From Bradyrhizobium sp. 186 (GTDB taxonomy: Bacteria > Pseudomonadota > Alphaproteobacteria > Rhizobiales > Xanthobacteraceae): a DNA stretch of 64,000 nt. The stretch lies in contig NZ_CP082164.1 of assembly GCF_023101685.1 (NCBI RefSeq), positions 6,820,001 through 6,884,000 on the forward strand. Direction: 5' to 3'. Positions 1 to 8,339 of this stretch are shown here, in pieces. The position numbers and the translations under genes are program-made. Below the pieces are notes generated by a model. It did no database searches. It was not told the origin of the DNA and was given only the letters and a program-made list of their open reading frames with translations. Position 1 is the first letter of the stretch. Every line of letters begins with the position of its first letter.

Positions 1-1
1 C

Positions 2-349
2 GAGCGCGGCGCGATCGTTGCGAGCCTGGCGCCGCTCGCGACCGAGACCGTGATCGAGAAGGCGCTGCCGAACGCCTTCGCCGGAACCGACCTGCAAGCC
101 CGGATCGCTACGACCGGACGCAAGGACATCGTGCTGGCGGGCTTCATGACCCACATGTGCGTCAGCTCGACCGCGCGCGCCGCGCTCGACCTCGGCTTGC
201 GCACCACGATAGCGGCCGATGCCTGCGCTACGCGCGACCTGCCCGACGGACGCGGCGGGGCGCTGGCCGCAAAGACCATTCACGAGGTCGCACTGGCCGA
301 GCTGTCGGACCGTTTCGCGATCATCGCGCGCGGCGATGCGCTGAGCTGA
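2..349 (+). CDS. Isochorismatase-family cysteine hydrolase, C-terminal part
   Basis: The open frame enters from the left edge, so the N-terminus is missing. The visible 115 or so residues contain MTHMCVSSTARAALD, the isochorismatase-like hydrolase segment in which the Cys is the nucleophile. It is followed by the typical C-terminal portion with a conserved Asp-Ala-Cys-Ala-Thr-Arg stretch. Family members hydrolyse amide or ester bonds of small molecules (nicotinamide, isochorismate, carbamoyl compounds); the substrate cannot be named here. A glutathione transferase gene begins 20 bp after the stop on the same strand, so the two may be co-transcribed. Confidence 0.85.
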   Translation, partial: ERGAIVASLAPLATETVIEKALPNAFAGTDLQARIATTGRKDIVLAGFMTHMCVSSTARAALDLGLRTTIAADACATRDLPDGRGGALAAKTIHEVALAELSDRFAIIARGDALS

Positions 350-369
350 TCATCCTGGAGCGGAACGCC

Positions 370-996
370 ATGCTGCAACTCTACTTCTGGCCGATGGCCT
401 GCTCACTCGCCAGCCGCATCGCCCTGATGGAAGCGGGCATCGAGGCGCGCTATCACCTCGTGCATCTCTGGACCAAGAAGCGCATCGAGGACGATGCCGA
501 CTTCCGCGGCATTTCACCGAAAGGCGCGGTCCCGGTCCTGGTGCTGGAGAACGGCGAGCGGCTGACCGAAAGTGCGGCTGTGCTGCAATACATCGCCGAT
601 CTGAAACCGGAGACCGGCCTCGCGCCGGGGTTCGGCGATCCCGACCGCTACCGGCTGCAGGAATGGCTGAGCTTCATCGGCACCGAGATCCACAAGGGAT
701 TTCTGTTTCCGACCTTCTGGTACAAAGAGGATGCGCCCAGGGCCGCGCGCGAGCGGATCGATGAGAGCGTCGCGATCGCGGCCGATCATCTCAAGGTGCG
801 TGAGCATCTCGTCGGCGACCGTTTCTCCGTGGCGGATGCTCACCTCACCTGGGCGCTATTGCTGCTGCGTTATGCCCGCGTCGATATCGACCGCCATCCG
901 TCGCTGGTCGATTATCTCGAACGGATGCAGGCGCGGCCTGCCGTACGGGAGGCAATTGGGATCGAGATGGCGCTACGAAAGACGGTGGCGGCTTAA
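370..996 (+). CDS. Glutathione S-transferase family protein (beta-like)
   Basis: A 208-aa protein with an N-terminal thioredoxin-like GST fold (residues 1-80). It contains ACSLASR with Cys11 at the site used by bacterial beta-class GSTs, a cis-Pro segment (GAVPVLVLENG) and the ESAAVLQYI glutathione-binding motif. A helical C-terminal domain follows (about 90-200), including the VGDRFSVADAH motif. The start is the ATG at 370, preceded by a CTGGAGCGG ribosome site; longer in-frame extension upstream does not resemble GST. It probably conjugates or reduces small electrophiles in the cytoplasm. It follows the hydrolase gene closely and is followed by a palindromic repeat that may end transcription. 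Confidence 0.9.
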   Translation: MLQLYFWPMACSLASRIALMEAGIEARYHLVHLWTKKRIEDDADFRGISPKGAVPVLVLENGERLTESAAVLQYIADLKPETGLAPGFGDPDRYRLQEWLSFIGTEIHKGFLFPTFWYKEDAPRAARERIDESVAIAADHLKVREHLVGDRFSVADAHLTWALLLLRYARVDIDRHPSLVDYLERMQARPAVREAIGIEMALRKTVAA

Positions 997-1003
997 TTGT
1001 TTT

Positions 1004-1052
1004 GAGCATGATCTTTTCGGAAAACTGCTGCACACTTTTCCGGATCATGCTC
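1004..1052. repeat. Dispersed palindrome with gagcatgatc ends
   Basis: The arms GAGCATGATC and GATCATGCTC enclose an inner inverted pair (cggaaaa / ttttccg). The hairpin lies just after the GST stop. It belongs to a palindromic intergenic repeat type common in Bradyrhizobium and relatives and could act as a transcription end. The IS701-type element is inserted immediately beside its right arm. Confidence 0.6.
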
Positions 1053-1055
1053 TAG

Positions 1056-2575
1056 TTCTACTGCGTCACAAATTTCGGGCGTGGTCGCATTTTGCTTTGG
1101 CCGCAACACGGGCATCGCGGCAAGGTTCTGGCGATCGCGTTGGCCAAACGGATGCGCATGGTCGCGATTGAGTTCGGGATGTGACGTTCAGGCCGCAACG
1201 GCAGTACCTCTGGGTCGGTAACCTGCGGGAAGGGCAAGTTGCGGGAAGATCGGGGCGTGACGAGGTCCTGAGGGGGGAATCGTCTCCCTTTCGGAGATCA
1301 GGAATCCGTAAGCTGCGATGCAGAGCGTTGCGTGATGATGGAAGCCACGCCATCCCCGACCTTCAAAATGCCCGAGGCCGACTTCTTGCTTGAGCTCCTG
1401 ATAGTCGCGCTCAATGCGCCAACGCAGCTTGGCGAAGTAGACCAGACGGTGAAAGGCGATATCGGCGGGAAGCGTCGACAAAAAGTATTTGGTCGGCTCG
1501 GTCTCGTCCTTGGGCCACTCGATCAAGAGCCATTCTTGCGGGCACGGCTCGTGGCGCCTTTCGTCACGCCGCGCGGCACGCACCCGCACCCGCGCAAAGC
1601 GCGAAGACATGGTTTCCGCCGAACCTTCTCGCCATTCGATGGTGCGCCAGGCGCGCTTGGGCAGGCCGAGTGCAAGGTCTTTGACTGAGACCGGCCAATG
1701 CTTGGCGTCGCGCTGCAGGCGCTTTGGTGGCCGTCCGCGGCCCGACCAAGTCTTCGGCGGCAGCGGTCCCGTCCCGTCTGCCCACACCGTCGTATTCGAC
1801 AGAATGCCCGCGACGTAAGCCAGCCCCAGGGCCGTGATGTCGGCGCGCAGATTGCTGTTATTGCCATAGCCGGCATCCAGCAGCGCCGCGCCACGCGGCA
1901 GACCAGCCGCGCAGGCCCAGTGCAGTTGCTCCAGCGCGATCTCATGCTTGGTCTTGAAGCCAATATCTTCAGGAACCCCCACCTTGCGCAGACGATCGCT
2001 ATCCTCCGCCCATTCCTGCGGCAGATACAGCCGGTACGCCACCGGCAGGCTCGCATGTTCGTTGGCAATCGACAGCGACACCGCGACCTGGCAGTTGTCC
2101 TCCTTACCAAGTTGACCGCAATATTGCCGCGCAACACCGACCGACTGCCGCCCCTTCTTCGGCAGTCCAGTATCGTCGATAATCCACGCTTCGATCGGGC
2201 CGTGACGCTCGATCTCGGGCAAGACCTTCTCGCGCACCTTGGCCAAGACGCGTTCGTCGGACCAACGTCCCTCGCCGACAAAATGCAGAAGCGATTGATG
2301 CTGGGCGGCCACCCGCGCCGGTGCCGTGACCGCTGCGATCGGTTCGACGCTCTTGCGCTCGCCTCGCAGCATCAGCCCGGTGCAATAATCGCGAAGCGGC
2401 TGCTCTCGGTCTTTGTGCCCGATCACGCTCGCAAGCCCCTCGACATAGGCGGCAAATCGCGATTCACTGCTCTTAAACCTTCGGCGATCCATCCTCAGCC
2501 CCTACCGCTGGCCTGAATCCCGCCCACTACCTGATTCCTGAATCCCTGGTACTGCGACTTTCTGACTCAGTAGAA
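1056..2575 (-). mobile_element. IS701-family insertion sequence, complete, with CTAG target duplication
   Basis: The element is 1,520 bp, bounded by imperfect terminal inverted repeats: TTCTACTGCGTCACAAA at the left and, read inward from the right end, TTCTACTGAGTCAGAAA (15 of 17 matches). CTAG occurs immediately outside both ends (1052-1055 and 2576-2579). This fits the 4-bp YTAR duplication known for the IS701 family. One intact transposase gene fills most of it. The insertion is intergenic, 15 bp beyond the stop of the DUF2778 gene. Intact ends, duplication and reading frame suggest a fairly recent insertion. Confidence 0.92.
1188..2492 (-). CDS. IS701-family DDE transposase
   Basis: A 434-aa transposase. 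An N-terminal DUF-like region (GLASVIGHKDREQPLRDY...) precedes a DDE nuclease core. The candidate acidic residues are in WIIDDTGLPKKG (first Asp), LLDAGYG (second Asp) and RWRIERDYQELKQEVGLGHFEGR (Glu). The length matches intact IS701-family enzymes, and there are no internal stops. It lies within the terminal inverted repeats at 1056-2575. It catalyses cut-and-paste movement of the element. It has no functional tie to the neighbouring genes. Confidence 0.95.
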   Translation of the reverse strand: MDRRRFKSSESRFAAYVEGLASVIGHKDREQPLRDYCTGLMLRGERKSVEPIAAVTAPARVAAQHQSLLHFVGEGRWSDERVLAKVREKVLPEIERHGPIEAWIIDDTGLPKKGRQSVGVARQYCGQLGKEDNCQVAVSLSIANEHASLPVAYRLYLPQEWAEDSDRLRKVGVPEDIGFKTKHEIALEQLHWACAAGLPRGAALLDAGYGNNSNLRADITALGLAYVAGILSNTTVWADGTGPLPPKTWSGRGRPPKRLQRDAKHWPVSVKDLALGLPKRAWRTIEWREGSAETMSSRFARVRVRAARRDERRHEPCPQEWLLIEWPKDETEPTKYFLSTLPADIAFHRLVYFAKLRWRIERDYQELKQEVGLGHFEGRGWRGFHHHATLCIAAYGFLISERETIPPSGPRHAPIFPQLALPAGYRPRGTAVAA

Positions 2576-2590
2576 CTAGCTGGGCGCGGA

Positions 2591-3775
2591 TCAGTCGACC
2601 CGCGACAGCACCGCGAGCCTGCGGATGCCCTTGTTGCGGTAGGCATCGAGGAACGCGTAGTAGTCCTTGAACGACACGCAGCCGTTGGAATCGCCGTTCG
2701 GCCCGAGCATGAAGGTGTGGGCGAGCAGGCCGTCGCGACCGTAGATCGCGTTCTCGCCGCCGATCGGGGTCAGGCGCAGCGCGGGCACGCCGTGGAACAG
2801 CGCTTCGCGCGGCTTCAGGTCGTAGATGTGCGGCGGGGTCACGCCACGCATGCGAATGCGCGACGAACGGGGATCGTCGAGATTGGAGCCGAGGCCGGAA
2901 TGCGCCTCGAGCCTGGTGCCGTCGGGCAGATACACCATCTTCGCGCTGATGTCGTAGACCGCGGTCGAGCGGTCATAGGGCGGCGCGCCGCCGAGCATCG
3001 GATTCTGCTCCTTCGGCGCGATGCTCGCGGTCACGCTGGCATCGGCGGAGGCATAGGCGAGCAGCCCGCCGGACGGATCGCGCTTGCCCCAGAGCTTTTC
3101 GACCATCGACTGCCGCGGCCCGGTGATCGACATCACCGCCGCCTTGGCGCGATCGGCGAAGGATTTTGTGGGCTTTGCCTCAGGTGCTGGCACGATCTCG
3201 GCCGGGTCGGCCGAGGCAAGCTGCACCGGCGCATCGGCGCGCTTGGCCTTCGCATCCGCGATCTTGTCACTGATCTTGTCGGTGACCTTGGCAGGGCTCA
3301 GCGGCTTCAGCGCCTCCGCGACCTTCGCGATGACGGTCGGCTTCGCGGTGTCGGCAATCTTTGTTGCGGGAGCCTGAGCTACGGCGCTCGCCGCATTCGA
3401 TTGCACGCCCTGCGTTGCAGCCGCGGCAAAGCGTTCGTTGAACATCTCGCGCGAGATCGGCGCGGCCACCTGCAGCCGGTCGGGCAAGAGCGCGAAGGCT
3501 TCCTTGACGGCTTCGCCCGCCTCGCGCAGCACGACCTTGGGCGCGCGCCTGATCACGGGCTCGTCGTAACCGAGGCTGCCGACGGTCGGATAGACGCTGG
3601 CGGCGAAGATGTTGCTGTAGATGGTCCAGCCGGCGCCAATCACGGCGCAGCCGATCGCGGCGGCGCCAAGCAGGTTGTGGGTGGTCATTTTTCGGGAAGA
3701 CTTCCGAAGAGAATTTTTCGAGAGCTTCTTGGACTTCCGTGCCGCGTTACTTTGCGCAGCGATACTCGTACTCAT
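2591..3775 (-). CDS. DUF2778 (Tlde1-type) L,D-transpeptidase-like envelope protein
   Basis: A 394-aa protein. A basic N-terminus is followed by one membrane segment (NLLGAAAIGCAVIGAGWTIYSNIF), then a long Ala/Lys/Pro-rich linker (about residues 75-250). The C-terminal DUF2778 domain contains AHSG, a His before FMLGPNGDSNGCVSF, and the Ser-x-Gly-Cys core expected of L,D-transpeptidase-like enzymes. It is therefore probably periplasmic and acts on peptidoglycan peptides. The related Tlde1 proteins are type VI effectors, but nothing here points to a type VI system, so a housekeeping wall role is equally possible. The ATG at 3775 was chosen because AAGGCG lies just upstream; a longer frame to 3847 exists. 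The IS701 element sits just after its stop. Confidence 0.8.
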   Translation of the reverse strand: MSTSIAAQSNAARKSKKLSKNSLRKSSRKMTTHNLLGAAAIGCAVIGAGWTIYSNIFAASVYPTVGSLGYDEPVIRRAPKVVLREAGEAVKEAFALLPDRLQVAAPISREMFNERFAAAATQGVQSNAASAVAQAPATKIADTAKPTVIAKVAEALKPLSPAKVTDKISDKIADAKAKRADAPVQLASADPAEIVPAPEAKPTKSFADRAKAAVMSITGPRQSMVEKLWGKRDPSGGLLAYASADASVTASIAPKEQNPMLGGAPPYDRSTAVYDISAKMVYLPDGTRLEAHSGLGSNLDDPRSSRIRMRGVTPPHIYDLKPREALFHGVPALRLTPIGGENAIYGRDGLLAHTFMLGPNGDSNGCVSFKDYYAFLDAYRNKGIRRLAVLSRVD

Positions 3776-4330
3776 TCGCCTTGCGTCCAGGACGGTGTCA
3801 CTCAGTCCCCCTTCGAAGTGCCGCTGGTCACGTTCCGGGAACAGCATCTCGCAGAGGGGCGGAGCGTCATTAAGGCGACTTTTAGTTAAATGCGGATTAA
3901 GTTCGGGCGGATGTTGGGCAACGGTTAACGCTGTCCCATTTCAAGAAAAAAGCCCGCAGAACTACGGACTTAGTCGCATCTGTTAACCATGTTTCTCGGC
4001 CGGTTTGGCGCGATCATCGGGTGCCTCCGGCCGTCTCCTATGGCGCATCCAACCAAGTCATTTTCGTGGTCTTCAACGTCGCCGGACCATAGCTCCGAAG
4101 CATTGCGCGAGGCTGGCGCGCTCCGCCTTCCATCCGGCACGCGTGCGCAATCGTCGGCGCGGCAGCGGCCGGCGCGAACGCCGCCTGACCGAAAGTTGAT
4201 CGCGCGCAATCTGGAAATGGACCCCGCGAGAAAATAGCTCCCATTGGGGCACTTTTCAGCAGCCTCTGCGCGTGATACGGCGCCGTATCAACATCGCCTT
4301 GGAATGTGCCGCGCACGAATGGAGGCCGCC
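3776..4330. other. Intergenic region, no convincing gene
   Basis: A stretch of 555 bp between the divergent DUF2778 gene (minus) and fecR-like gene (plus). Short open frames on both strands (for example 3989-4237 plus and 4038-4439 minus) are Arg/Ser/Pro-rich, lack a good ribosome site and look like GC-driven shadows. The section around 3890-3980 is less GC-rich than its surroundings and probably holds the promoter of the DUF2778 gene, but no sigma-70 boxes are clear enough to place. Confidence 0.4.
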
Positions 4331-4855
4331 ATGAGAAGGGTCGCGGGCGCCGGGTCATTTGCTCTGGGGCTATCGTTTTTGTTGATTGGATACGCAGCCG
4401 CGCAGCCTGCCGCCAATGCCGGTTGCACGCCGTCGGCATCGGCCGCCGGCACGCAGACCTGGCGCTGCGACAACGGCATCACGATCGTTGCGGAAAACGG
4501 CGCCAGATTTGAACTTAAGGACGCCAACCGCGACGGACATATTGACTCCGTGGAGTTGAGCAGCAAAGCCCTGCTGATCGAGGTTCCCAGGAAGCCGGGC
4601 GGCAACCCCTTCAAGGTGCTGACGCCGCAGGCGATCGCCGCGGTGCGCGGCACCAGATGGGCCGTCGATGTCGCCGAGGCAAAGACCTCCGTGTTCGTTG
4701 CCGACGGACGCGTCGGCGTGAGCCGCAGGGCGCGCGGACGCGGCGTCGTGCTCGGACCGGGCGAAGGCGTCGACGTCGAAGCAACCGGCCCGCTGACCGT
4801 CAAGCAATGGGGCCAGCCGCGCATTGACGCCCTGATGGCGAGGCTTGGACGGTAA
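4331..4855 (+). CDS. Exported FecR-domain protein with an EF-hand-like loop
   Basis: A 174-aa protein with a signal peptide (RRVAGAG then a hydrophobic stretch ending at GYAAAQPA). A FecR-like beta domain follows (about 45-150: FKVLTPQAIAAVRGTRWAVDV, VFVADGRVGV, VLGPGEGVDV). Two Cys (32 and 46) may form a disulphide. Residues 64-75 (DANRDGHIDSVE) match the calcium-loop pattern D-x-N-x-D-G-x-I-D-x-x-E. GGAGG at 4321-4325 supports the ATG at 4331. The next gene, 61 bp on, encodes a CHASE2 adenylate cyclase. FecR/CHASE2 pairs are a recurring arrangement, so this protein may be a periplasmic partner of the sensor. Confidence 0.82.
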   Translation: MRRVAGAGSFALGLSFLLIGYAAAQPAANAGCTPSASAAGTQTWRCDNGITIVAENGARFELKDANRDGHIDSVELSSKALLIEVPRKPGGNPFKVLTPQAIAAVRGTRWAVDVAEAKTSVFVADGRVGVSRRARGRGVVLGPGEGVDVEATGPLTVKQWGQPRIDALMARLGR

Positions 4856-4892
4856 GACTTGGACGGTAAGGCTTACACGGTAAGGCTTGGAC
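4843..4892 (+). repeat. 14-bp tandem repeat between fecR-like and cyclase genes
   Basis: The unit GCTTGGACGGTAAG is present about 3.6 times: 4843-4856, 4857-4870 (first base changed), 4871-4884 (two changes) and a partial copy at 4885-4892. The first copy contains the stop codon of the FecR-like gene. The later copies include TAAGG motifs that could serve as ribosome sites for a TTG start at 4887. Confidence 0.85.
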
Positions 4893-4916
4893 AAAAAGAA
4901 GATTGCAGAACGACCT

Positions 4917-6806
4917 ATGAATAGCCGACGCGTTCAGATCCTGGTGGCACTCGTCCTCACCGCGCTGTGGGGCGCCGGCATCTATGCCGGCCATGCGAAC
5001 GGCCATCTGCGCTTTCTCGATCGTCTCGAGGCAACGCTGACCGACCTGCGCACGCTGGTCCGCGGCGTGCAGCGTCCGCCCGATCTCGTCACCATCGTCG
5101 CGATCGACAACACTGTGGTGAAGCGTGGCGGCAGCTATCCGCTGCCGCGCGCCGATCTCGCCCGCGTCGTCGACACCATCGTGCAGTTCAAGCCCAAGGT
5201 CGTCGCGATCGACCTGCTCCTGGTCGACCGCAGCGCTGCGATCGGCGACGCCACGCTGGCGCATACGCTGGCCACCGGTCCCATGGTCCTTGCCGCCGCG
5301 GCGATCTTCCCGACCGCCAGCGAGGCCGTGGCAACGAGCAGCGAGGGCCACCTCGCCGCCCTGCCCCAGGCCGAGCGCTTCCTGCTGCCGCTTCCCGCAT
5401 TCGCCGATCACGCCGACGTCGGCGTCGTCAACGTCGCGACGGGACAATCGGGCTCGCCGCTCTCAGTCCCGATGCTGTTTCGCACGCGCGACAAGGTCGA
5501 GCTGTCGTTCCCCTTGCGGGTGGCGAGCCGTGCGCTCGATCAGCCACTGACGATAGCGCCGGACCATCTCATGCTCGGCGATCGCGCGGTGCCGACCGAC
5601 ACCGACTTCGCGCTGCCGATCACCTTTTACGGCCCGCGCCGCACCATCCGCACCGTCAGCGCGCAGAGCATATTCGACGGCACGCTCGACCGCGCGGCGA
5701 TCGAGAACCGGATTGTCGTGATCGGCGCCTCGGTCTCCGGCGGCGGCGACTTCTACCCGACACCGTTCGACTCCCTGATGCCCGGCGTCGAGGTGGTCTC
5801 GACCGCAATCACGCATCTCGTGGCCGGCGACGGCATCGTGCGCGACCGTAAGGTCCATATCGCCGACGCGCTCGCGGCGATCCTCTTGCCGATGCTGCTG
5901 GTGAGCTTGCTCGCCTGGCGGCGAAGCGCGTTCGGCCTCGTCGCGGCGGCCGCGGTGATGCTGGCCTGGGCCGGGCTCAACCTGTTCGCGTTCACGCACG
6001 GCGTCTGGCTGAATGCCGCGACCACGCTCGCGGCCGCGGTGCCGCCGGTTGCGGTCTTCGCCGGAGTGCAGCTGTGGGCGGGAGGCCGTCGCACGCAATA
6101 TCTCGCGGCCAAGAGCCGATCGCTCGCGCAGTTCCAGGCGCCGGCGGTGCAGGAGTGGCTGGCACGCGATCCCAACTTCCTGGCGAAGCCGGTCCGGCAG
6201 AACGCCGCAATCGTCTTCATCGATTTGTCCGGCTTCACGGCGCTGAGCGAACGGATCGATCCTGATGCGCTCCGGGATCTCCTGAAGGCGTTTCACGCGC
6301 TGATCGACAAGGCAGCACTCGACTGTGGCGGCATGATCACCGGCTTTCTCGGCGACGGCGCCATGATCCTGTTCGGATTGCCGAGCGCGATGCCGGATGA
6401 CGCGGCCCGTGCGCTCAAATGCGCGATCGACCTGCACCGCGGCGTCGAACGCTGGATCGCGTCGCTGCCTCCTGAAATCGGGGATCAGGTCGGCTTCAAA
6501 ATCGGCGCGCATTTCGGCCCGATCGTCGCCTCCCGCCTCGGCGAGAGCCACCAGCACATCACGGCGACGGGCGATAGCGTCAACGTGGCGAGCCGGCTGA
6601 TGGAGGTTGCCGCCCGGAACGATGCGCGGTTCGCACTGAGTGATACGCTGCTCGATGCCGCCGACTTCCACGGCGATCCCGACGGCATTCTGTCAGGTCC
6701 CCTGCTCACGCAAGTCCGCGGCCGCTCGGGCGTCCTGACCGTCTGGTTCTGGCGCGACCAAGACAGGCCCAGCCAGGCCACGGCCAAGGCCGAGATGATC
6801 GATTGA
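4917..6806 (+). CDS. CHASE2-domain class III adenylate/guanylate cyclase
   Basis: A 629-aa membrane sensor. It has an N-terminal membrane helix, a periplasmic CHASE2 domain (about 30-300, with DLVTIVAIDN, VVAIDLLLVDRS and VIGASVSGGGDFYPTPF), then three closely spaced membrane helices (about 310-400). The C-terminal cyclase domain contains FIDLSGFT (Asp436 by this count) and GFLGDGAMI (Asp480), the two metal-binding aspartates, plus GDSVNVASRL. It should convert ATP (or GTP) to a cyclic nucleotide in response to an external cue. The ATG at 4917 is preferred; a TTG at 4887 within the upstream repeats would add ten residues. It is co-directional with the exported FecR-like gene. Confidence 0.92.
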   Translation: MNSRRVQILVALVLTALWGAGIYAGHANGHLRFLDRLEATLTDLRTLVRGVQRPPDLVTIVAIDNTVVKRGGSYPLPRADLARVVDTIVQFKPKVVAIDLLLVDRSAAIGDATLAHTLATGPMVLAAAAIFPTASEAVATSSEGHLAALPQAERFLLPLPAFADHADVGVVNVATGQSGSPLSVPMLFRTRDKVELSFPLRVASRALDQPLTIAPDHLMLGDRAVPTDTDFALPITFYGPRRTIRTVSAQSIFDGTLDRAAIENRIVVIGASVSGGGDFYPTPFDSLMPGVEVVSTAITHLVAGDGIVRDRKVHIADALAAILLPMLLVSLLAWRRSAFGLVAAAAVMLAWAGLNLFAFTHGVWLNAATTLAAAVPPVAVFAGVQLWAGGRRTQYLAAKSRSLAQFQAPAVQEWLARDPNFLAKPVRQNAAIVFIDLSGFTALSERIDPDALRDLLKAFHALIDKAALDCGGMITGFLGDGAMILFGLPSAMPDDAARALKCAIDLHRGVERWIASLPPEIGDQVGFKIGAHFGPIVASRLGESHQHITATGDSVNVASRLMEVAARNDARFALSDTLLDAADFHGDPDGILSGPLLTQVRGRSGVLTVWFWRDQDRPSQATAKAEMID

Positions 6807-6818
6807 TCGTCGTGGCCG

Positions 6819-8321
6819 CTACCGCGCTTCCGGCGGCGGCGAGCGGTCCAGGACGTCGCCCTTGGTACCTTCCAGCAGATAGATGCCATAGGTCTCGACC
6901 ACGAGCGGCCCGCGCTTGCGCTGCAATTCCGCGACGCGCGTCACCTGCGCAAAGAGGTCGTTGAGAAAGGGGGGCCCCTCGGGGCGCAGCTCATCGACAT
7001 AGATCAGCTTGCCCGCAAGCAGTTTTGCATCGGGCTCGGGCATGTTGACCCAGCGGATGCGCTGATTCTGCTGCGCCACACAGGTGCCGCGCGGCAAATA
7101 GAAGGCGAGCCAGCCCGTCGTGCCGTAGTCCGGCGCAAGCACGCACGTCGCACCGTTGCGGGCGCGCGCCGCTTCGATTCCGGCAGCGAGCTCGCGCCAG
7201 CCGACGCCGACGCTGCGCACGGTCGCATCGCGGCGATAGCCGGACAGGATGCCGGTATTGGCCTGCACGATGAGGGCCGCAAACATCACGATGCCGGTGG
7301 GCGCGGCCCAGCGCAGGCAGAAATCCACCAGGCGCTGCTGGCGTGGCTTCCACTGCACGAGGTTGGTCGCGGCGGCCGCAGCGACGACGAAGGGCGGATA
7401 GACCGGTGCGAACCAGTTGGCTTCGACGCGGGCATGCAGCGAATGCCAGACGAAATAGGCGACGATGGTCCAGAACAAGGTCTCGATCAGCACGCGCGAG
7501 GCCAGCGCGCCGGCCCTGCGCCAGGTCAGCGCGTGCAGCCCCATCGCGCCGAGGATGAAGACCAGCGGGGTCGCGAACGCGATCTGGGTCGGAATCAGCT
7601 CGGCGATGAAGACGGGACGGAAATCCTCGATCCTGGCGCGCCCGAGCTGCTTCGTGAACGAGACCCATTGATGGTCCGCATTCCAGAGGATCACCGGCGA
7701 AAACAGCGCGAACGCAACGAGGCCGCCGAGATAGGGCCAAGGCGAGAGGAACCAGCGCCGCATCTTTGGTACCGCCGCGAGCCAGATCAGGATCGCAGGG
7801 CCGAAGAACATCGCGGTATATTTCGACAGCAGCGCCGCGCCGACAGCTGCGCCGACGGCGAGCCACCAGACACCGCGGCCGGTCTCCAGCACCTTGGCGA
7901 GGAAGAACAGTACGAAACTGGAGGCCACCAAAAGCGGTGCATCGGGCGTAACGATCAGCGTGCCGACCGCGGCCAGCAGCGTCACGTTGAGCAGGATGGC
8001 GCTGGTTGCGGCCACACGCGCGCCGCCGAACAGGATCGCGGCGGAGCGGTAGATCGCATAGCTCATCGGCAGCGCGAGCAGGATCGAGACCAGGCGAACG
8101 CCGAGCTCGGTGTCGCCGGCGATCATGGTGCCGGCGCGGATCACGTAGGCAACCATTGGCGGGTGGTCGTAGTAACCGCCCGCCAGGTTCTTCGACCACA
8201 TCCAGTAATAGGCTTCGTCGAAGGTGATCGGCGTGAAGGCAGCCGCGACTAGCCGCAGCACGATCAGCGCAAGGATCACCAGTGCCGTGTTGCGGACGAT
8301 CCGCGCGTCAGCCCCGCCCAT
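6819..8321 (-). CDS. GT39-family membrane glycosyltransferase (ArnT/PMT type)
   Basis: A 500-aa polytopic membrane protein with about ten or more hydrophobic helices. The first periplasmic loop carries TFDEAYYWMWSKNLAGGYYDHPPMVAY, the DE and DHPP signature of the ArnT/PMT-like family 39 enzymes. Such enzymes transfer a sugar from a polyprenyl-phosphate donor to lipid A, protein or polysaccharide on the periplasmic face. A soluble periplasmic C-terminal part follows (about 370-500). The upstream gene, ending 18 bp before this start, encodes a GT2-GtrA protein that could make or flip the lipid-linked sugar, so the two form a plausible pathway. The acceptor is unknown. Confidence 0.9.
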   Translation of the reverse strand: MGGADARIVRNTALVILALIVLRLVAAAFTPITFDEAYYWMWSKNLAGGYYDHPPMVAYVIRAGTMIAGDTELGVRLVSILLALPMSYAIYRSAAILFGGARVAATSAILLNVTLLAAVGTLIVTPDAPLLVASSFVLFFLAKVLETGRGVWWLAVGAAVGAALLSKYTAMFFGPAILIWLAAVPKMRRWFLSPWPYLGGLVAFALFSPVILWNADHQWVSFTKQLGRARIEDFRPVFIAELIPTQIAFATPLVFILGAMGLHALTWRRAGALASRVLIETLFWTIVAYFVWHSLHARVEANWFAPVYPPFVVAAAAATNLVQWKPRQQRLVDFCLRWAAPTGIVMFAALIVQANTGILSGYRRDATVRSVGVGWRELAAGIEAARARNGATCVLAPDYGTTGWLAFYLPRGTCVAQQNQRIRWVNMPEPDAKLLAGKLIYVDELRPEGPPFLNDLFAQVTRVAELQRKRGPLVVETYGIYLLEGTKGDVLDRSPPPEAR

Positions 8322-8339
8322 ACCCGATTCCTTGGCGCG

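Noticed and set aside
2591..3775. DUF2778 protein as a type VI secretion effector
   Set aside because: The family includes Tlde1 effectors, but no type VI or immunity genes are near, and the protein has its own membrane anchor and long linker, so a cell-wall role fits at least as well.
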